Assembly: GCA_021300155.1 (NCBI GenBank) | Contig: JAJTID010000035.1 | Coordinates: 1-62,278, forward strand | Source: Pirellula sp. | GTDB lineage: Bacteria; Planctomycetota; Planctomycetia; Pirellulales; Pirellulaceae | Reading direction: 5' to 3' | DNA: 62,278 bases | Part shown: piece after piece, positions 52,233 through 60,514 of the stretch | Position numbering within the stretch: the first letter of the stretch is position 1 | How the letters are laid out: each line of letters opens with the position of its first letter | The notes under the pieces: generated by a model | The model's database searches: none | What the model saw: the letters and a program-made list of their open reading frames with translations, nothing else | Told to the model about the DNA's origin: nothing | Translations under genes and position numbers: made by a program

Positions 52233-53219
52233 TTAAGCGTTACGCTCGGAGAAAAGCACGCTCGGATGTGGAAACCCTAGCGATTTATCGACGATGTTGA
52301 AGAGACTCTCGTTGGAGAAATAGCGTCGAAGATTTTCACAAATCAAATTGGTAGTATCGTCTGTTCGCAAAACCGCCTGCGCTCCGACGTGAGGAGTGAT
52401 CAGAACATTTGGGAATCCCCAAAGTGGACTGTCATTCGGCAATGGCTCTATTTCAGTCACATCTAAACCGGCACCCGCCAAATGGCCTTCCGCCAACACT
52501 TCGCAAAGGTCTGATTCGCGAACACATGCCCCTCGAGCGACGTTGATCAAATACGATCCCTTTGGCATCGCGCTTAGTATTTCTTTATCAACAACCCCGC
52601 GCGTCGACTCATTGAGCGGCAGTGTCAAAATCAGAATGTCAGACCATTCCGCCAATTCACGCAATCGATTGTGATCCCAGAGTTCATCCAGCCCCTCAGG
52701 CTTGCGATCTGGGAAATAATCCGTAGCTCGAATCGATACGCCGAACGGTTGAAGAACTTTTACCAATCTTCGACCGTTCCCACCCATGCCGACGATGCCG
52801 ACGCGTTTGCCGTAAAGGTCATCGGTGGGACGACGAACAAATTCACGGTTTTGCCATTGGCGATAGAAAATCGGAATCCCTCGAAGCAATCCAAAAAGTA
52901 AAGCCAACGTTTGCTCTGCCACTTGGTTGGCAAACAGCCCGGAAGCACTACAGACGACTATCTCCGACGAGATAACGGACGGTGCCAGGCAGTGGTCGAG
53001 ACCTGCAGCGGATGACTGAATGAATTTCAGCTTTCCTTTCTCTACCACTTGATCCCAGGGTACGGGAACTTTGGCATGCCCAACAAAGACTTCCGCATCG
53101 AAAATCCGTTGCGGAATGTTCGCTTGCGTCGCTTCGATAAAGCGACAGTTCGGCGCTGCGTCACGCATCTGTTGGACGTGACGCTCCTGAGTAGGAAAGC
53201 AATAGACGAGGTCGATCAC
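52233..53219 (-). CDS. D-2-hydroxyacid dehydrogenase family oxidoreductase
   Basis: The 328-residue protein has the NAD-binding GKRVGIVGMGGNGRRLVKVL, then LILTLPLNESTRGVV, the catalytic Arg in LINVARGACVRESDL, the Glu in DVTEIEPLPNDSPLW and the His in LITPHVGAQ. It should reduce or oxidise a 2-oxo/2-hydroxyacid such as glyoxylate or hydroxypyruvate in the cytoplasm. The N-terminal catalytic domain begins IDLVYCFPTQERHVQQM. Its GTG start lies two bases after the stop of the permease gene, so the two are coupled; the functional link is unclear. Confidence 0.88.
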   Translation of the reverse strand: MIDLVYCFPTQERHVQQMRDAAPNCRFIEATQANIPQRIFDAEVFVGHAKVPVPWDQVVEKGKLKFIQSSAAGLDHCLAPSVISSEIVVCSASGLFANQVAEQTLALLFGLLRGIPIFYRQWQNREFVRRPTDDLYGKRVGIVGMGGNGRRLVKVLQPFGVSIRATDYFPDRKPEGLDELWDHNRLRELAEWSDILILTLPLNESTRGVVDKEILSAMPKGSYLINVARGACVRESDLCEVLAEGHLAGAGLDVTEIEPLPNDSPLWGFPNVLITPHVGAQAVLRTDDTTNLICENLRRYFSNESLFNIVDKSLGFPHPSVLFSERNA

Positions 53220-53221
53220 GC

Positions 53222-54982
53222 TTAGGCCAAATCGCGTTCTTCAAAAAGGAGTAATCCGAGCAACGTGGCTCCAATCCCGTAAATCGATGTATAGATGAAA
53301 ACGCTGGCGATTACAGACCACGGAATGCTCACATCCGCGTCGATCGCTGATTCCATTGTGAACAGATTCAAATTCGGTACTACCGCAGAGATCAACTGGG
53401 AAAAGAACTCAACAAGCGGCAATCCACCTGCCGTGGATTCCATGATGACTGGCGTTAAGTGCCCGAGCACATAGATCGAAAAACAGATAGAAAAGTTGGC
53501 GATCATGGATACTCGTGTTCCAATCGCCACAGAAATAGCACCAAGCACAACGCTCTGCATAAACGCCAGTGCCAACCCGGGAATGGTTTGGAACATTTCC
53601 GCATGACAAACTTGCCACAGCGGCGCATCGGTAGAGTTCTCCCTCGCTTCCACAATCGGTTTGTAAGCAACGGCAAAAAGCTCAAAGGATCCCAGGATCA
53701 GAAACATCAGCATGACGATCCAGAAAACACCGAAGATCTTGCCTAAGATAAAGGAGCGGCGGTGAATCGGTTTGCTCAATAGAGTCAAAGCTGTCCTGCC
53801 TTCGATTTCATCGCTAACGGAAGTGCTCGCAGACCATACCGCTTGGAAAATAGCGGCGATCAGTGTCAAGGTAACGCCGCAATCCTTCAGTAGTTTGATG
53901 TCTTCTCCAAACGTATGGAACGGAAGAAACACAAAGAGAAGAATAGCCAAACCGACGATGGTAATGAGAATCTTTGGCAGTGGTTGCGACAGCTCGCTTT
54001 TCGCAGCCGATAAAGCGATAGCAGCGGTCTTTGGTCCTGCTCCCTGCATCAGGAAAAACAGCAACCCAAACACCGTTACAAAAATGGCTGTCAACAATAT
54101 GGAGAGCGACTGAGGAACAGTCGGATAAGACCGAATCGCAATGGTTAACGTCGCATCATCGATTTCTTCGTTTTGAACATACACTTCCGCACCGCCGATC
54201 AAGGGGAGCGGGCATTTGGCCGGCCCCATTGCGCGCTCCCAAACTTTCGGAGCGTCTGCATCGATCGTAACCGCAGCGAACTTCAGTTTTTCAATCTCAG
54301 ATGCGTCAGCCAATATGACTCGTCGATTGGATTCAATCCGAACCGACCCCAGCGTCCCTGGATCATACTGTACTTCTATCTTTGTAAGCTTTCTGTCCTC
54401 CGGTGTTTTTGCTCCTGCAACGGTATACTCCTTGAACGAAGACTGCGGTGTAAAGAACTGGGGGATGCTGGCAAACGCCTCGGCTGGCCTATCAACCCAC
54501 GGTGTTGCAGCCAATCCAATGGCGGCAACTGCGGCTAGGACAACAATCATCGAAAAGCCGACGCCTTCGAAAAGCAAGGACCGTAACTCGCCGAAAAATC
54601 GAGAAGAGGAACAAAAAAGTACGGCCCAAACGATGACACCAGCCATTGCAGTCGCCGCGAACGATACCAAAAGCCACTCTTCTGTCGCGAACTCCCCCTT
54701 CACCAAAAACGCCTGCCCAATCTCGCCAGAACGCAAGAAATAGCCGATCCCGGCCCCGAACAAGAGGGTGATAACAGCTGCGACGTAATGCAATGTTCCG
54801 TCTTTTCGCTGCCTTTCCAGTCCCTTCATCGGGACCATTAGCAGCGAGAAAATCAACAAAAAAGCAGCTAAAGCAGCAAATCCAATGACAATCCCTGCAC
54901 CAATGAACCAAAACGGGGTTAACCATTTTGCCATCCAAAAATCAGACGCGGCGAGTAAGGGTGACATCATTCCGAACGGCAT
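53222..54982 (-). CDS. ABC-2 type transporter permease
   Basis: The protein is about 586 residues from ATG 54982, which has AAGG nine bases upstream; a GTG at 55030 is an alternative. It has about ten membrane segments: the first near FWFIGAGIVIGFAALAAFLL, another pair near 70-125 (VITLLFGAGIGYFL; WLLVSFAATAMAGVIVWAVL), a periplasmic loop of about 150 residues, and a C-terminal ABC-2 core (AVWSASTSVSDEIEGRTALT, LLSKPIHRRSFILGKIFGVF, then FWIVMLMFLILGSFELFAVA). The RTALTLLSKPIHR motif is the ABC-2 permease coupling helix region. No ATP-binding subunit lies in the window: the gene starts a unit with a dehydrogenase downstream and a tRNA upstream. It may serve with an ATPase encoded elsewhere. 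Confidence 0.82.
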   Translation of the reverse strand: MPFGMMSPLLAASDFWMAKWLTPFWFIGAGIVIGFAALAAFLLIFSLLMVPMKGLERQRKDGTLHYVAAVITLLFGAGIGYFLRSGEIGQAFLVKGEFATEEWLLVSFAATAMAGVIVWAVLFCSSSRFFGELRSLLFEGVGFSMIVVLAAVAAIGLAATPWVDRPAEAFASIPQFFTPQSSFKEYTVAGAKTPEDRKLTKIEVQYDPGTLGSVRIESNRRVILADASEIEKLKFAAVTIDADAPKVWERAMGPAKCPLPLIGGAEVYVQNEEIDDATLTIAIRSYPTVPQSLSILLTAIFVTVFGLLFFLMQGAGPKTAAIALSAAKSELSQPLPKILITIVGLAILLFVFLPFHTFGEDIKLLKDCGVTLTLIAAIFQAVWSASTSVSDEIEGRTALTLLSKPIHRRSFILGKIFGVFWIVMLMFLILGSFELFAVAYKPIVEARENSTDAPLWQVCHAEMFQTIPGLALAFMQSVVLGAISVAIGTRVSMIANFSICFSIYVLGHLTPVIMESTAGGLPLVEFFSQLISAVVPNLNLFTMESAIDADVSIPWSVIASVFIYTSIYGIGATLLGLLLFEERDLA

Positions 54983-55190
54983 AACAACGAACCTTGAAAA
55001 GAGTACGAATCTCGTGCTGTTACGCTTCACAGCATAGCCAGGTTCGGCGAATCGCCAAGACTTTCTCTCCTACTTCGCTCAAAGCAGACCGCTGGAACGC
55101 CAAAATCTCTGATTGGCAACTATTTTAGTGGCCTCGGAATCGCTAATATCCGATGAAATTGCGAAAGGAAATCGTGAGCCCGTTCAACAC

Positions 55191-55218
55191 TTGCATAGAA
55201 CATGGCAATTGATAGACT
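55191..55218 (+). promoter_or_regulatory. candidate sigma-70-type promoter for tRNA-Leu
   Basis: TTGCAT (55191-55196) and TAGACT (55213-55218) are 16 bases apart, and the tRNA starts 15 bases after the -10 hexamer. Each hexamer matches the consensus only partly (3 and 4 of 6), so this is tentative. Confidence 0.35.
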
Positions 55219-55232
55219 CTAGCTCGTGGTAT

Positions 55233-55314
55233 GGTCGCTTGGTGAAATTGGCAGACACGCCAGACTTAGGATCTGGTGCCGAAAGGCGTCGGGGTTCAAC
55301 TCCCCGAGCGACCA
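55233..55314 (+). tRNA. tRNA-Leu, anticodon TAG
   Basis: The 82-base cloverleaf is complete. The acceptor stem GGTCGCT (55233-55239) pairs with AGCGACC (55307-55313), discriminator A at 55314. The anticodon stem CCAGA/TCTGG encloses loop CTTAGGA with TAG at 55267-55269. A short class II variable arm (GTGCCGAAAGGCGT) fits leucine. The T arm CGGGG-TTCAACT-CCCCG is perfect. CCA is not encoded, so it must be added. The gene reads CUA codons (and by wobble CUG). Confidence 0.97.
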
Positions 55315-55545
55315 CTGATATAGCTGCGACTTCTGAAGAAACCGAGTCCTCCATTGGTCTGTTGCAGGGTGCGGTGCCGTTCGAAGGTTTCCAGTTGGCG
55401 ATTTAATTACGCCATCTAACCGACTTCGTCTAATGGGGTCACGGTGCAGACTTCCGATTCTCGGCCTTACGATAAGTCAGAAACAAGGCCCCGCGAGCAA
55501 ATACATTGCTTTGGCATTTTTGTGGAGAGCGTTTGGCTGGGCATT

Positions 55546-56967
55546 CTATCGTGAATGTGACATGACGGTTTCAAAATTCCTCAATAGTGGATCTTCCGTC
55601 TTTTGCATATGGTCTAGTAACTTTTCACTGAGCATTTTGATATCGTTTGCATAAGCTGGGTCGCGAACCATGTTCTGACGTTCTGTAGGATCCTTTGTTA
55701 AGTCGAAGAACATCAACGACTCCCCCTCCACCAACTGCCTGACACGAGCCTGTATCTTTGGATCGGTCGAATCGTTCATTGCCGCAAAGCTCAAGCCGCT
55801 CATGGCTTCAACTCGAAACTTATCCTGTCCACCAACCCATGCATGGTACATCAATGCATGGGTTTTGGTTCGAATGCATCGCTGTGCGAAAGATTTCCCG
55901 CTGCTAACCGTATTGACGTGCGTCACGACAAAGTCCCGATTGGGTTGTGTTTTCCCATGCAGAAGATCCACCCATGACCGACCGTCCATGCCAGCGGGCG
56001 GATTGATCTTCAATAATTCAAGAAGCGATGGCATGATATCGACACTACTAACGAACGCATCGTGTGTTTTCGCCTCCATGCCGGGGACTCGAATCAAAAC
56101 AGGTGACCATGTACCGTTTTGATAAACGGTCGCCTTAGAGAAGGGGAACGACATTCCATGATCCGAAAGGAAAACAACGACGGTATCGTCGAGTCTATTT
56201 GCGGACTGTAACTCAGTCATCAACAAACCGAAAGTCACGTCGAATCGACTGACGTTTGAATAGTATTGGGCTACTTCTTCGCGAACGCTAGGTAGGTCCT
56301 CCAAGAAAGCTGGTACCTTGACTTCGTTTGGCTGGTAAATGCGAACTCCATCGAGCATCTCATTGGTTTTTGTTTTCATGCCTCCGCCGCTGATGAAGGG
56401 ACGATGTGGATCACAGATGTTTGCGTTGATAAAAAACGGCAGGTCTTTTTCGGTTGCTTCTGAAAGCATTTGGCGAAAGGAATCGGCAAACTTAGTCGGC
56501 TGTTTGCCAAGCGATTGCTCGCCAATACGATGCCATGGGAATTTCTCTGGCGGCGCCATGTGAACCGCTTTAGCGATAACCCCCGTGTAGTATCCTTGTT
56601 CTCGGAGCAATTCAACCAAAGTAGTGAAGTCACGACGAATTGGATTGAAACCAAGAGCTCCATTGCGATGCGGAACCCGGCCCGTCATCAAAGCGGAACG
56701 TCCCGGTTGGCAAATGGGTACGGTAACATGGGAATTGACGAACCGATGGGCTGTTTTCGAAAACGTGTCAAGGCTGGGCGTCGCACCAAGTGTACAGCCA
56801 ATCCAGCCGCTCGAATCCGCGTTCATATCATCCGCTGTGATGATCAACAGATTCCAACGCTTTGCAGCGTCCAATGCCAAAGCATTGTCACTGCAAAAAA
56901 ATGCAACCAGACAAAAGATTGCAGCGATCCAACCTACCGAATGCCTCTTCATACTCTGTAACATCAT
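55546..56967 (-). CDS. type I sulfatase, exported
   Basis: The product is about 473 residues. A signal peptide (HSVGWIAAIFCLVAFFCSDN, then ALA) is followed by NLLIITADDMNADSSGWIGC and the sulfatase signature CQPGRSALMTGRVPHRNG, in which Cys of CxPxR becomes formylglycine. TAD/ADD metal ligands, FLSDHGMSFPFSKATVYQNG (catalytic DHG) and the following Lys are present. ATG 56967 is chosen; 56952 is also possible, both before the signal. The protein lies in the periplasm and probably removes sulfate from polysaccharides, a typical planctomycete habit. A formylglycine-generating enzyme is not nearby. Length is within the family range. Confidence 0.9.
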   Translation of the reverse strand: MMLQSMKRHSVGWIAAIFCLVAFFCSDNALALDAAKRWNLLIITADDMNADSSGWIGCTLGATPSLDTFSKTAHRFVNSHVTVPICQPGRSALMTGRVPHRNGALGFNPIRRDFTTLVELLREQGYYTGVIAKAVHMAPPEKFPWHRIGEQSLGKQPTKFADSFRQMLSEATEKDLPFFINANICDPHRPFISGGGMKTKTNEMLDGVRIYQPNEVKVPAFLEDLPSVREEVAQYYSNVSRFDVTFGLLMTELQSANRLDDTVVVFLSDHGMSFPFSKATVYQNGTWSPVLIRVPGMEAKTHDAFVSSVDIMPSLLELLKINPPAGMDGRSWVDLLHGKTQPNRDFVVTHVNTVSSGKSFAQRCIRTKTHALMYHAWVGGQDKFRVEAMSGLSFAAMNDSTDPKIQARVRQLVEGESLMFFDLTKDPTERQNMVRDPAYANDIKMLSEKLLDHMQKTEDPLLRNFETVMSHSR

Positions 56968-57092
56968 CTTTTCTAGTTCGAGTTCAGCTCCACACACTTT
57001 TTGTTTCCACAGGTAAATTTTGTATTACGAAGGGGGCACAAACCACGCAGGGAATGCTTCTCCCATTTTCACCGAACGCTGAATGCATCCCG

Positions 57093-57944
57093 TTACTTTG
57101 CCAACGACTTTTCGAATAGCGCCAGAAGCCTAGCCCATGCTCGCTCGGATTGCTCTTTATGATAGACCTTCGTATCCGGAGGGCACCAGCCGTGACCTGC
57201 CGGATAAACTTCGATTTCTGCCGATAACTTGGCTTGCTCGAAAGACGCTTTCAAAACGTTTTTGGATTCCGGATCACGCTGATCATCATTCTCAGCGATC
57301 GCAATGAGAAAACTGGCCTTCATTGTTGGAATCAATCGGTGTGGGCTATCGTCGTTCGCAGTTACCAAGCCTCCACCGTGGAAGGATCCTCCCGCACCTA
57401 TTCGCTCCGGTACAGCCGCAGCCGTTCGCAAGACAATCGGCCCTCCCATGCAATAACCGATTGTGCCAATCTTGCGTTTGGTGTCGGTTTGAGGTTGAGC
57501 GTCCAACCACTCGACGAAGGCTTTCGCATCCGTCATATGAGTCTTTGGATTCAGTGCTTGCGCTAGCGGACGAACATCTTGAATCGACGCATTGCTCGCG
57601 TCTGTTTCGACAACTGGCGCTTTCTTGCTGCGATAGAACTGATTGACCACAAGCACACTATAGCCCGATTCTGCGAGTCGTTTTCCCATCGTTCGAAATG
57701 CAGGTCGCAATCCAAATATATCGGGCCAAACAATGACTGCTGCGTGAGCTCCCGATTTCGGTGTCACAAAGTAGGCATCACAAACTCCATCAGGCGTTTT
57801 GATTTCAACTTCGTTCTCTGCGACATCCACGGCAAATGCGGATCGTGGAAACATCATCGCAGCTCCCGCCGCCGACATCAGGATGCCCATGTCTCGCCGT
57901 GAGTACTTCTTTAGATCTTCTTCAAAATGATCTTGATCGCACAT
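57093..57944 (-). CDS. dienelactone hydrolase-family protein with Tat-type signal
   Basis: The 283-residue alpha/beta hydrolase has a twin-arginine leader SRRDMGILMSAAGAAMMFP and a predicted cleavage near AFAVDVA. Nucleophile Cys lies in IGTIGYCMGGPIVLRTAAAV, and His in YPAGHGWCPPDTKVYH, with Asp near IAENDDQRDPES. This fits the DLH family, which uses a Cys-His-Asp triad. It likely acts in the periplasm on a lactone or ester. It is preceded by the sulfatase 126 bases downstream on the same strand, so both may work on carbohydrate or aromatic substrates. The function in vivo is unknown. Confidence 0.85.
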   Translation of the reverse strand: MCDQDHFEEDLKKYSRRDMGILMSAAGAAMMFPRSAFAVDVAENEVEIKTPDGVCDAYFVTPKSGAHAAVIVWPDIFGLRPAFRTMGKRLAESGYSVLVVNQFYRSKKAPVVETDASNASIQDVRPLAQALNPKTHMTDAKAFVEWLDAQPQTDTKRKIGTIGYCMGGPIVLRTAAAVPERIGAGGSFHGGGLVTANDDSPHRLIPTMKASFLIAIAENDDQRDPESKNVLKASFEQAKLSAEIEVYPAGHGWCPPDTKVYHKEQSERAWARLLALFEKSLAK

Positions 57945-58078
57945 TTTCTCACCCCTTGTTTATTCAAGCATTAATCAGTTTAAAGTCGTAGAACTCGGCC
58001 AATTATAAAGACTTTTTTGCGATGAAGTGGCGGTCGACTATTCAAATCGACCATGGTTTTGCCGCTTTACCGGTAGGC

Positions 58079-59782
58079 TCATCGTTGAAAACGAACGGCA
58101 GTTGCATAGATCCACAGCCCGACGTCTTGACGCATATATTGTGGTACCACTCTGCTAACGCCGAACGCTAATTCCTGCTGATGGATACATTGAAACGCGA
58201 CTTGCAGCAAATCGTGAAAACTCAAATGAGTGGCAGCCAACATGCGCGAGACCATTGCTCGCCCCTTGTCTCGATAATGCTCCTCCAGCAACTTGGAGAG
58301 TCGTTGCGCATAAAGGGCCTCGATTCGACGAATCGGATTACGAAAGGCCCAGACCACCGCTCCGATTGACAGTAGCAGCGAAACCAGCAAAACAACGGTT
58401 CCCAAGATCATCGAGGCGCCTGCCGTTCGAACGTTGATCCCGCTGCTCAGCCACATCGTGAGAATTGTCCCAGGAAGCATGACTCCCAAAAAACTAAGCG
58501 CTGCGGTTCCGATGGTTTTCAGCGATTTGTGACGCTGATTCGACGTAATCTTCGAATAAGCAAAGGACCTGTCGATCTCCTGCAGTAAACTGATCGTCGC
58601 ATTCCCATACGCTTGTGGAGATTCCGACGATTCGTCTACGAAGCCCAACTGTTCACGAACCTCGCTGGAAACGATAATCCAGGGGAGCACCAAGTCTTTT
58701 GCTTCGATATCCGTGTATTGAAACTCGGAAAGTACGGCCGAAGGATTGGCCGCTAGAATCGCTTGGCTCGCAATAATCTTCTTCTGCCAAACCTCTTCCG
58801 AATCTTCACAATAGCTTCGCATGGAGTCGAAGATACGTTGAGACATTGGCCCCTTCGACAAAAAGCGTTCAGCCCTTTGCTTGAGGGTTAAAAGGCCCGC
58901 GACAATTTCGAATTCTGGCAAGAGCGAACTGTTCATCGACTGGCTATTCTCTTCTAGTTCATCAAGAGTTTCTTTGCACCAGTCATCAGGCGCTCTGAAG
59001 AGCGCTGCACGCAATAGCCGGGTCTTGAAGGCCAACCTCCCGTATTGGCGTGGATCCCGAATCATTCGATCACATTGCTGTAGCGTTTCAACAAACGTGG
59101 ACCAATCCACTTCGTGAACGAACCTCAACCATAATGGCTCACTCAAATAATAGAACCAGTCGTTCGGGAAAATCGTCACGATGCGTTCGAGAATCCGCTT
59201 CATGTCTCGCTTGTTCATCGATGCTTCGCGCAGGTAAGCTCTCAACAATTGCAATAACGATGGATCCCCTCGATGCGTTTCTAAGCCAGCGAGTATCCAG
59301 TCGACAAAGCCTGTTGAGTCCTCTTCTGCACAAGACTGCGTGAAATCCGAAAGTACTGCCAAAGCATAGTATTCAAAGGATGTCTTTTGTTCCTTTTGAG
59401 AGAGTTCCAGGACTGCTCCCTCGCGATCCTTCCGTGCGAGGAGCTCTCGAACAAATGCGACTGGTTCGACTGGTGATTGTTTCTCTTGAGAGTGGCCTGA
59501 GTTGTCAGGCAACGAAACTGGGTCCGTATCGGATAGCGTTGGTCTAATGCTATCCTCCGGTGGTAGTTCTTGATTCCTCTGAAACCGCAATTGGCTTTCC
59601 AGAAGCTCATAGGCCGCTCGAATGCGTTGGAACTCTGTCGGATACTGCTCTGGCTTGAATCGCTTTAACCAAACGTTGTAAGCTCGCTTCAAATCTTTAC
59701 GATCGAAAGATATTGGCAGTCCAAAGAATGCTTGAGGGTTATGCTGAAGTAAGTTCCAATCTACCGGCTCTTGCTCTTCCAA
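58079..59782 (-). CDS. membrane J-domain-like protein lacking HPD, HscC partner
   Basis: The 567-residue protein starts with a J-like domain (about 8-62): NPQAFFGLPISFDRKDLKRA then YNVWLKRFKPEQYPTEFQRI and RAAYELLE. The essential HPD tripeptide between helices II and III is KPE here, so it cannot stimulate an Hsp70 ATPase in the usual way. About 65-120 is a Ser/Pro-rich linker. The middle (about 125-430) is helical. Two membrane segments follow (GTAALSFLGVMLPGTILTMW; GTVVLLVSLLLSIGAVVWAF) and a C-terminal helical tail. It lies three bases after the 242-residue gene in the hscC operon. E. coli HscC has a J-protein, DjlC, next to it; this may be the planctomycete counterpart with a diverged J module. 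It is probably an inner-membrane protein. Confidence 0.75.
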   Translation of the reverse strand: MEEQEPVDWNLLQHNPQAFFGLPISFDRKDLKRAYNVWLKRFKPEQYPTEFQRIRAAYELLESQLRFQRNQELPPEDSIRPTLSDTDPVSLPDNSGHSQEKQSPVEPVAFVRELLARKDREGAVLELSQKEQKTSFEYYALAVLSDFTQSCAEEDSTGFVDWILAGLETHRGDPSLLQLLRAYLREASMNKRDMKRILERIVTIFPNDWFYYLSEPLWLRFVHEVDWSTFVETLQQCDRMIRDPRQYGRLAFKTRLLRAALFRAPDDWCKETLDELEENSQSMNSSLLPEFEIVAGLLTLKQRAERFLSKGPMSQRIFDSMRSYCEDSEEVWQKKIIASQAILAANPSAVLSEFQYTDIEAKDLVLPWIIVSSEVREQLGFVDESSESPQAYGNATISLLQEIDRSFAYSKITSNQRHKSLKTIGTAALSFLGVMLPGTILTMWLSSGINVRTAGASMILGTVVLLVSLLLSIGAVVWAFRNPIRRIEALYAQRLSKLLEEHYRDKGRAMVSRMLAATHLSFHDLLQVAFQCIHQQELAFGVSRVVPQYMRQDVGLWIYATAVRFQR

Positions 59783-59785
59783 CGC

Positions 59786-60514
59786 TTACTCCCCACGCAT
59801 CAATCTGCCGATGTATCGAATAGCTGCACCGCCCAGTACGAGTGAGAGCCAAACCCAAACCACCCAATTGTTGGTTGCTGATTCCGCTTGGTGATACGTT
59901 CGCACTCGATTCGAGCGGCGTTGAAACGCTTCAACCTCTGTCAACCAACTTGATTCCAACGCGAAGATCGCAGGGAATTCTTCACGGATTCGTATTGCTC
60001 CCAGCTTCATTTCTTTGTCGGTCTGTCCCGTCCGCATGGTGCGCAATTCGGCTTCGCGGAATCCCGCAGCTTCACGGGGAGCGAGCATGATCAAGCTCTT
60101 CAATACCCGTGCTATACGATCCTTATGACCCAAACGCTTCGCCAACTCCGAAAAATCGCCTCGCAGAGTTGAAACATGAATCAAACGCTCTGCGGAGAAC
60201 TGCAAATCGGCATCTTGATCAAGCGAATCAAGATCGAGCATCGCTTGCAATTGCTCATGCGTTAAATCCCAGAACTTAGTTCGACATTCCTCGATCTTCG
60301 CTTTATTCGCCTCTCGTCGCTGGAGATACTCCTCGGAATCTCGGCGCTGCAAGAAAGTCTTCGGGAGATCGCGGCCCAAAACGACCTCGCGTGCGCGTAT
60401 AAGCTCGGCTGGCGATTCCATATCCGTTGCGAAAAGGGCGCGATGGATGTATGTGCGAATCTGCTCTTCCCGACCTTCACGATCTGCAGATCCAGTCTCT
60501 GCAGGTTCCGTCAT
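59786..60514 (-). CDS. tail-anchored helical protein of the hscC operon
   Basis: The 242-residue product is almost entirely helical and charged (for example YLQRREANKAKIEECRTKFW; LDSLDQDADLQFSAERLIHV), with one C-terminal transmembrane segment (NNWVVWVWLSLVLGGAAIRY). There is no signal peptide, so most of it is cytoplasmic and held to the membrane by the tail. Its ATG overlaps the hscC stop (ATGA, 60511-60514), and it ends three bases before the J-like gene, so the three proteins are made together. I do not recognise the family; it may be the adaptor or client-recruiting part of the chaperone set. Confidence 0.72.
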   Translation of the reverse strand: MTEPAETGSADREGREEQIRTYIHRALFATDMESPAELIRAREVVLGRDLPKTFLQRRDSEEYLQRREANKAKIEECRTKFWDLTHEQLQAMLDLDSLDQDADLQFSAERLIHVSTLRGDFSELAKRLGHKDRIARVLKSLIMLAPREAAGFREAELRTMRTGQTDKEMKLGAIRIREEFPAIFALESSWLTEVEAFQRRSNRVRTYHQAESATNNWVVWVWLSLVLGGAAIRYIGRLMRGE

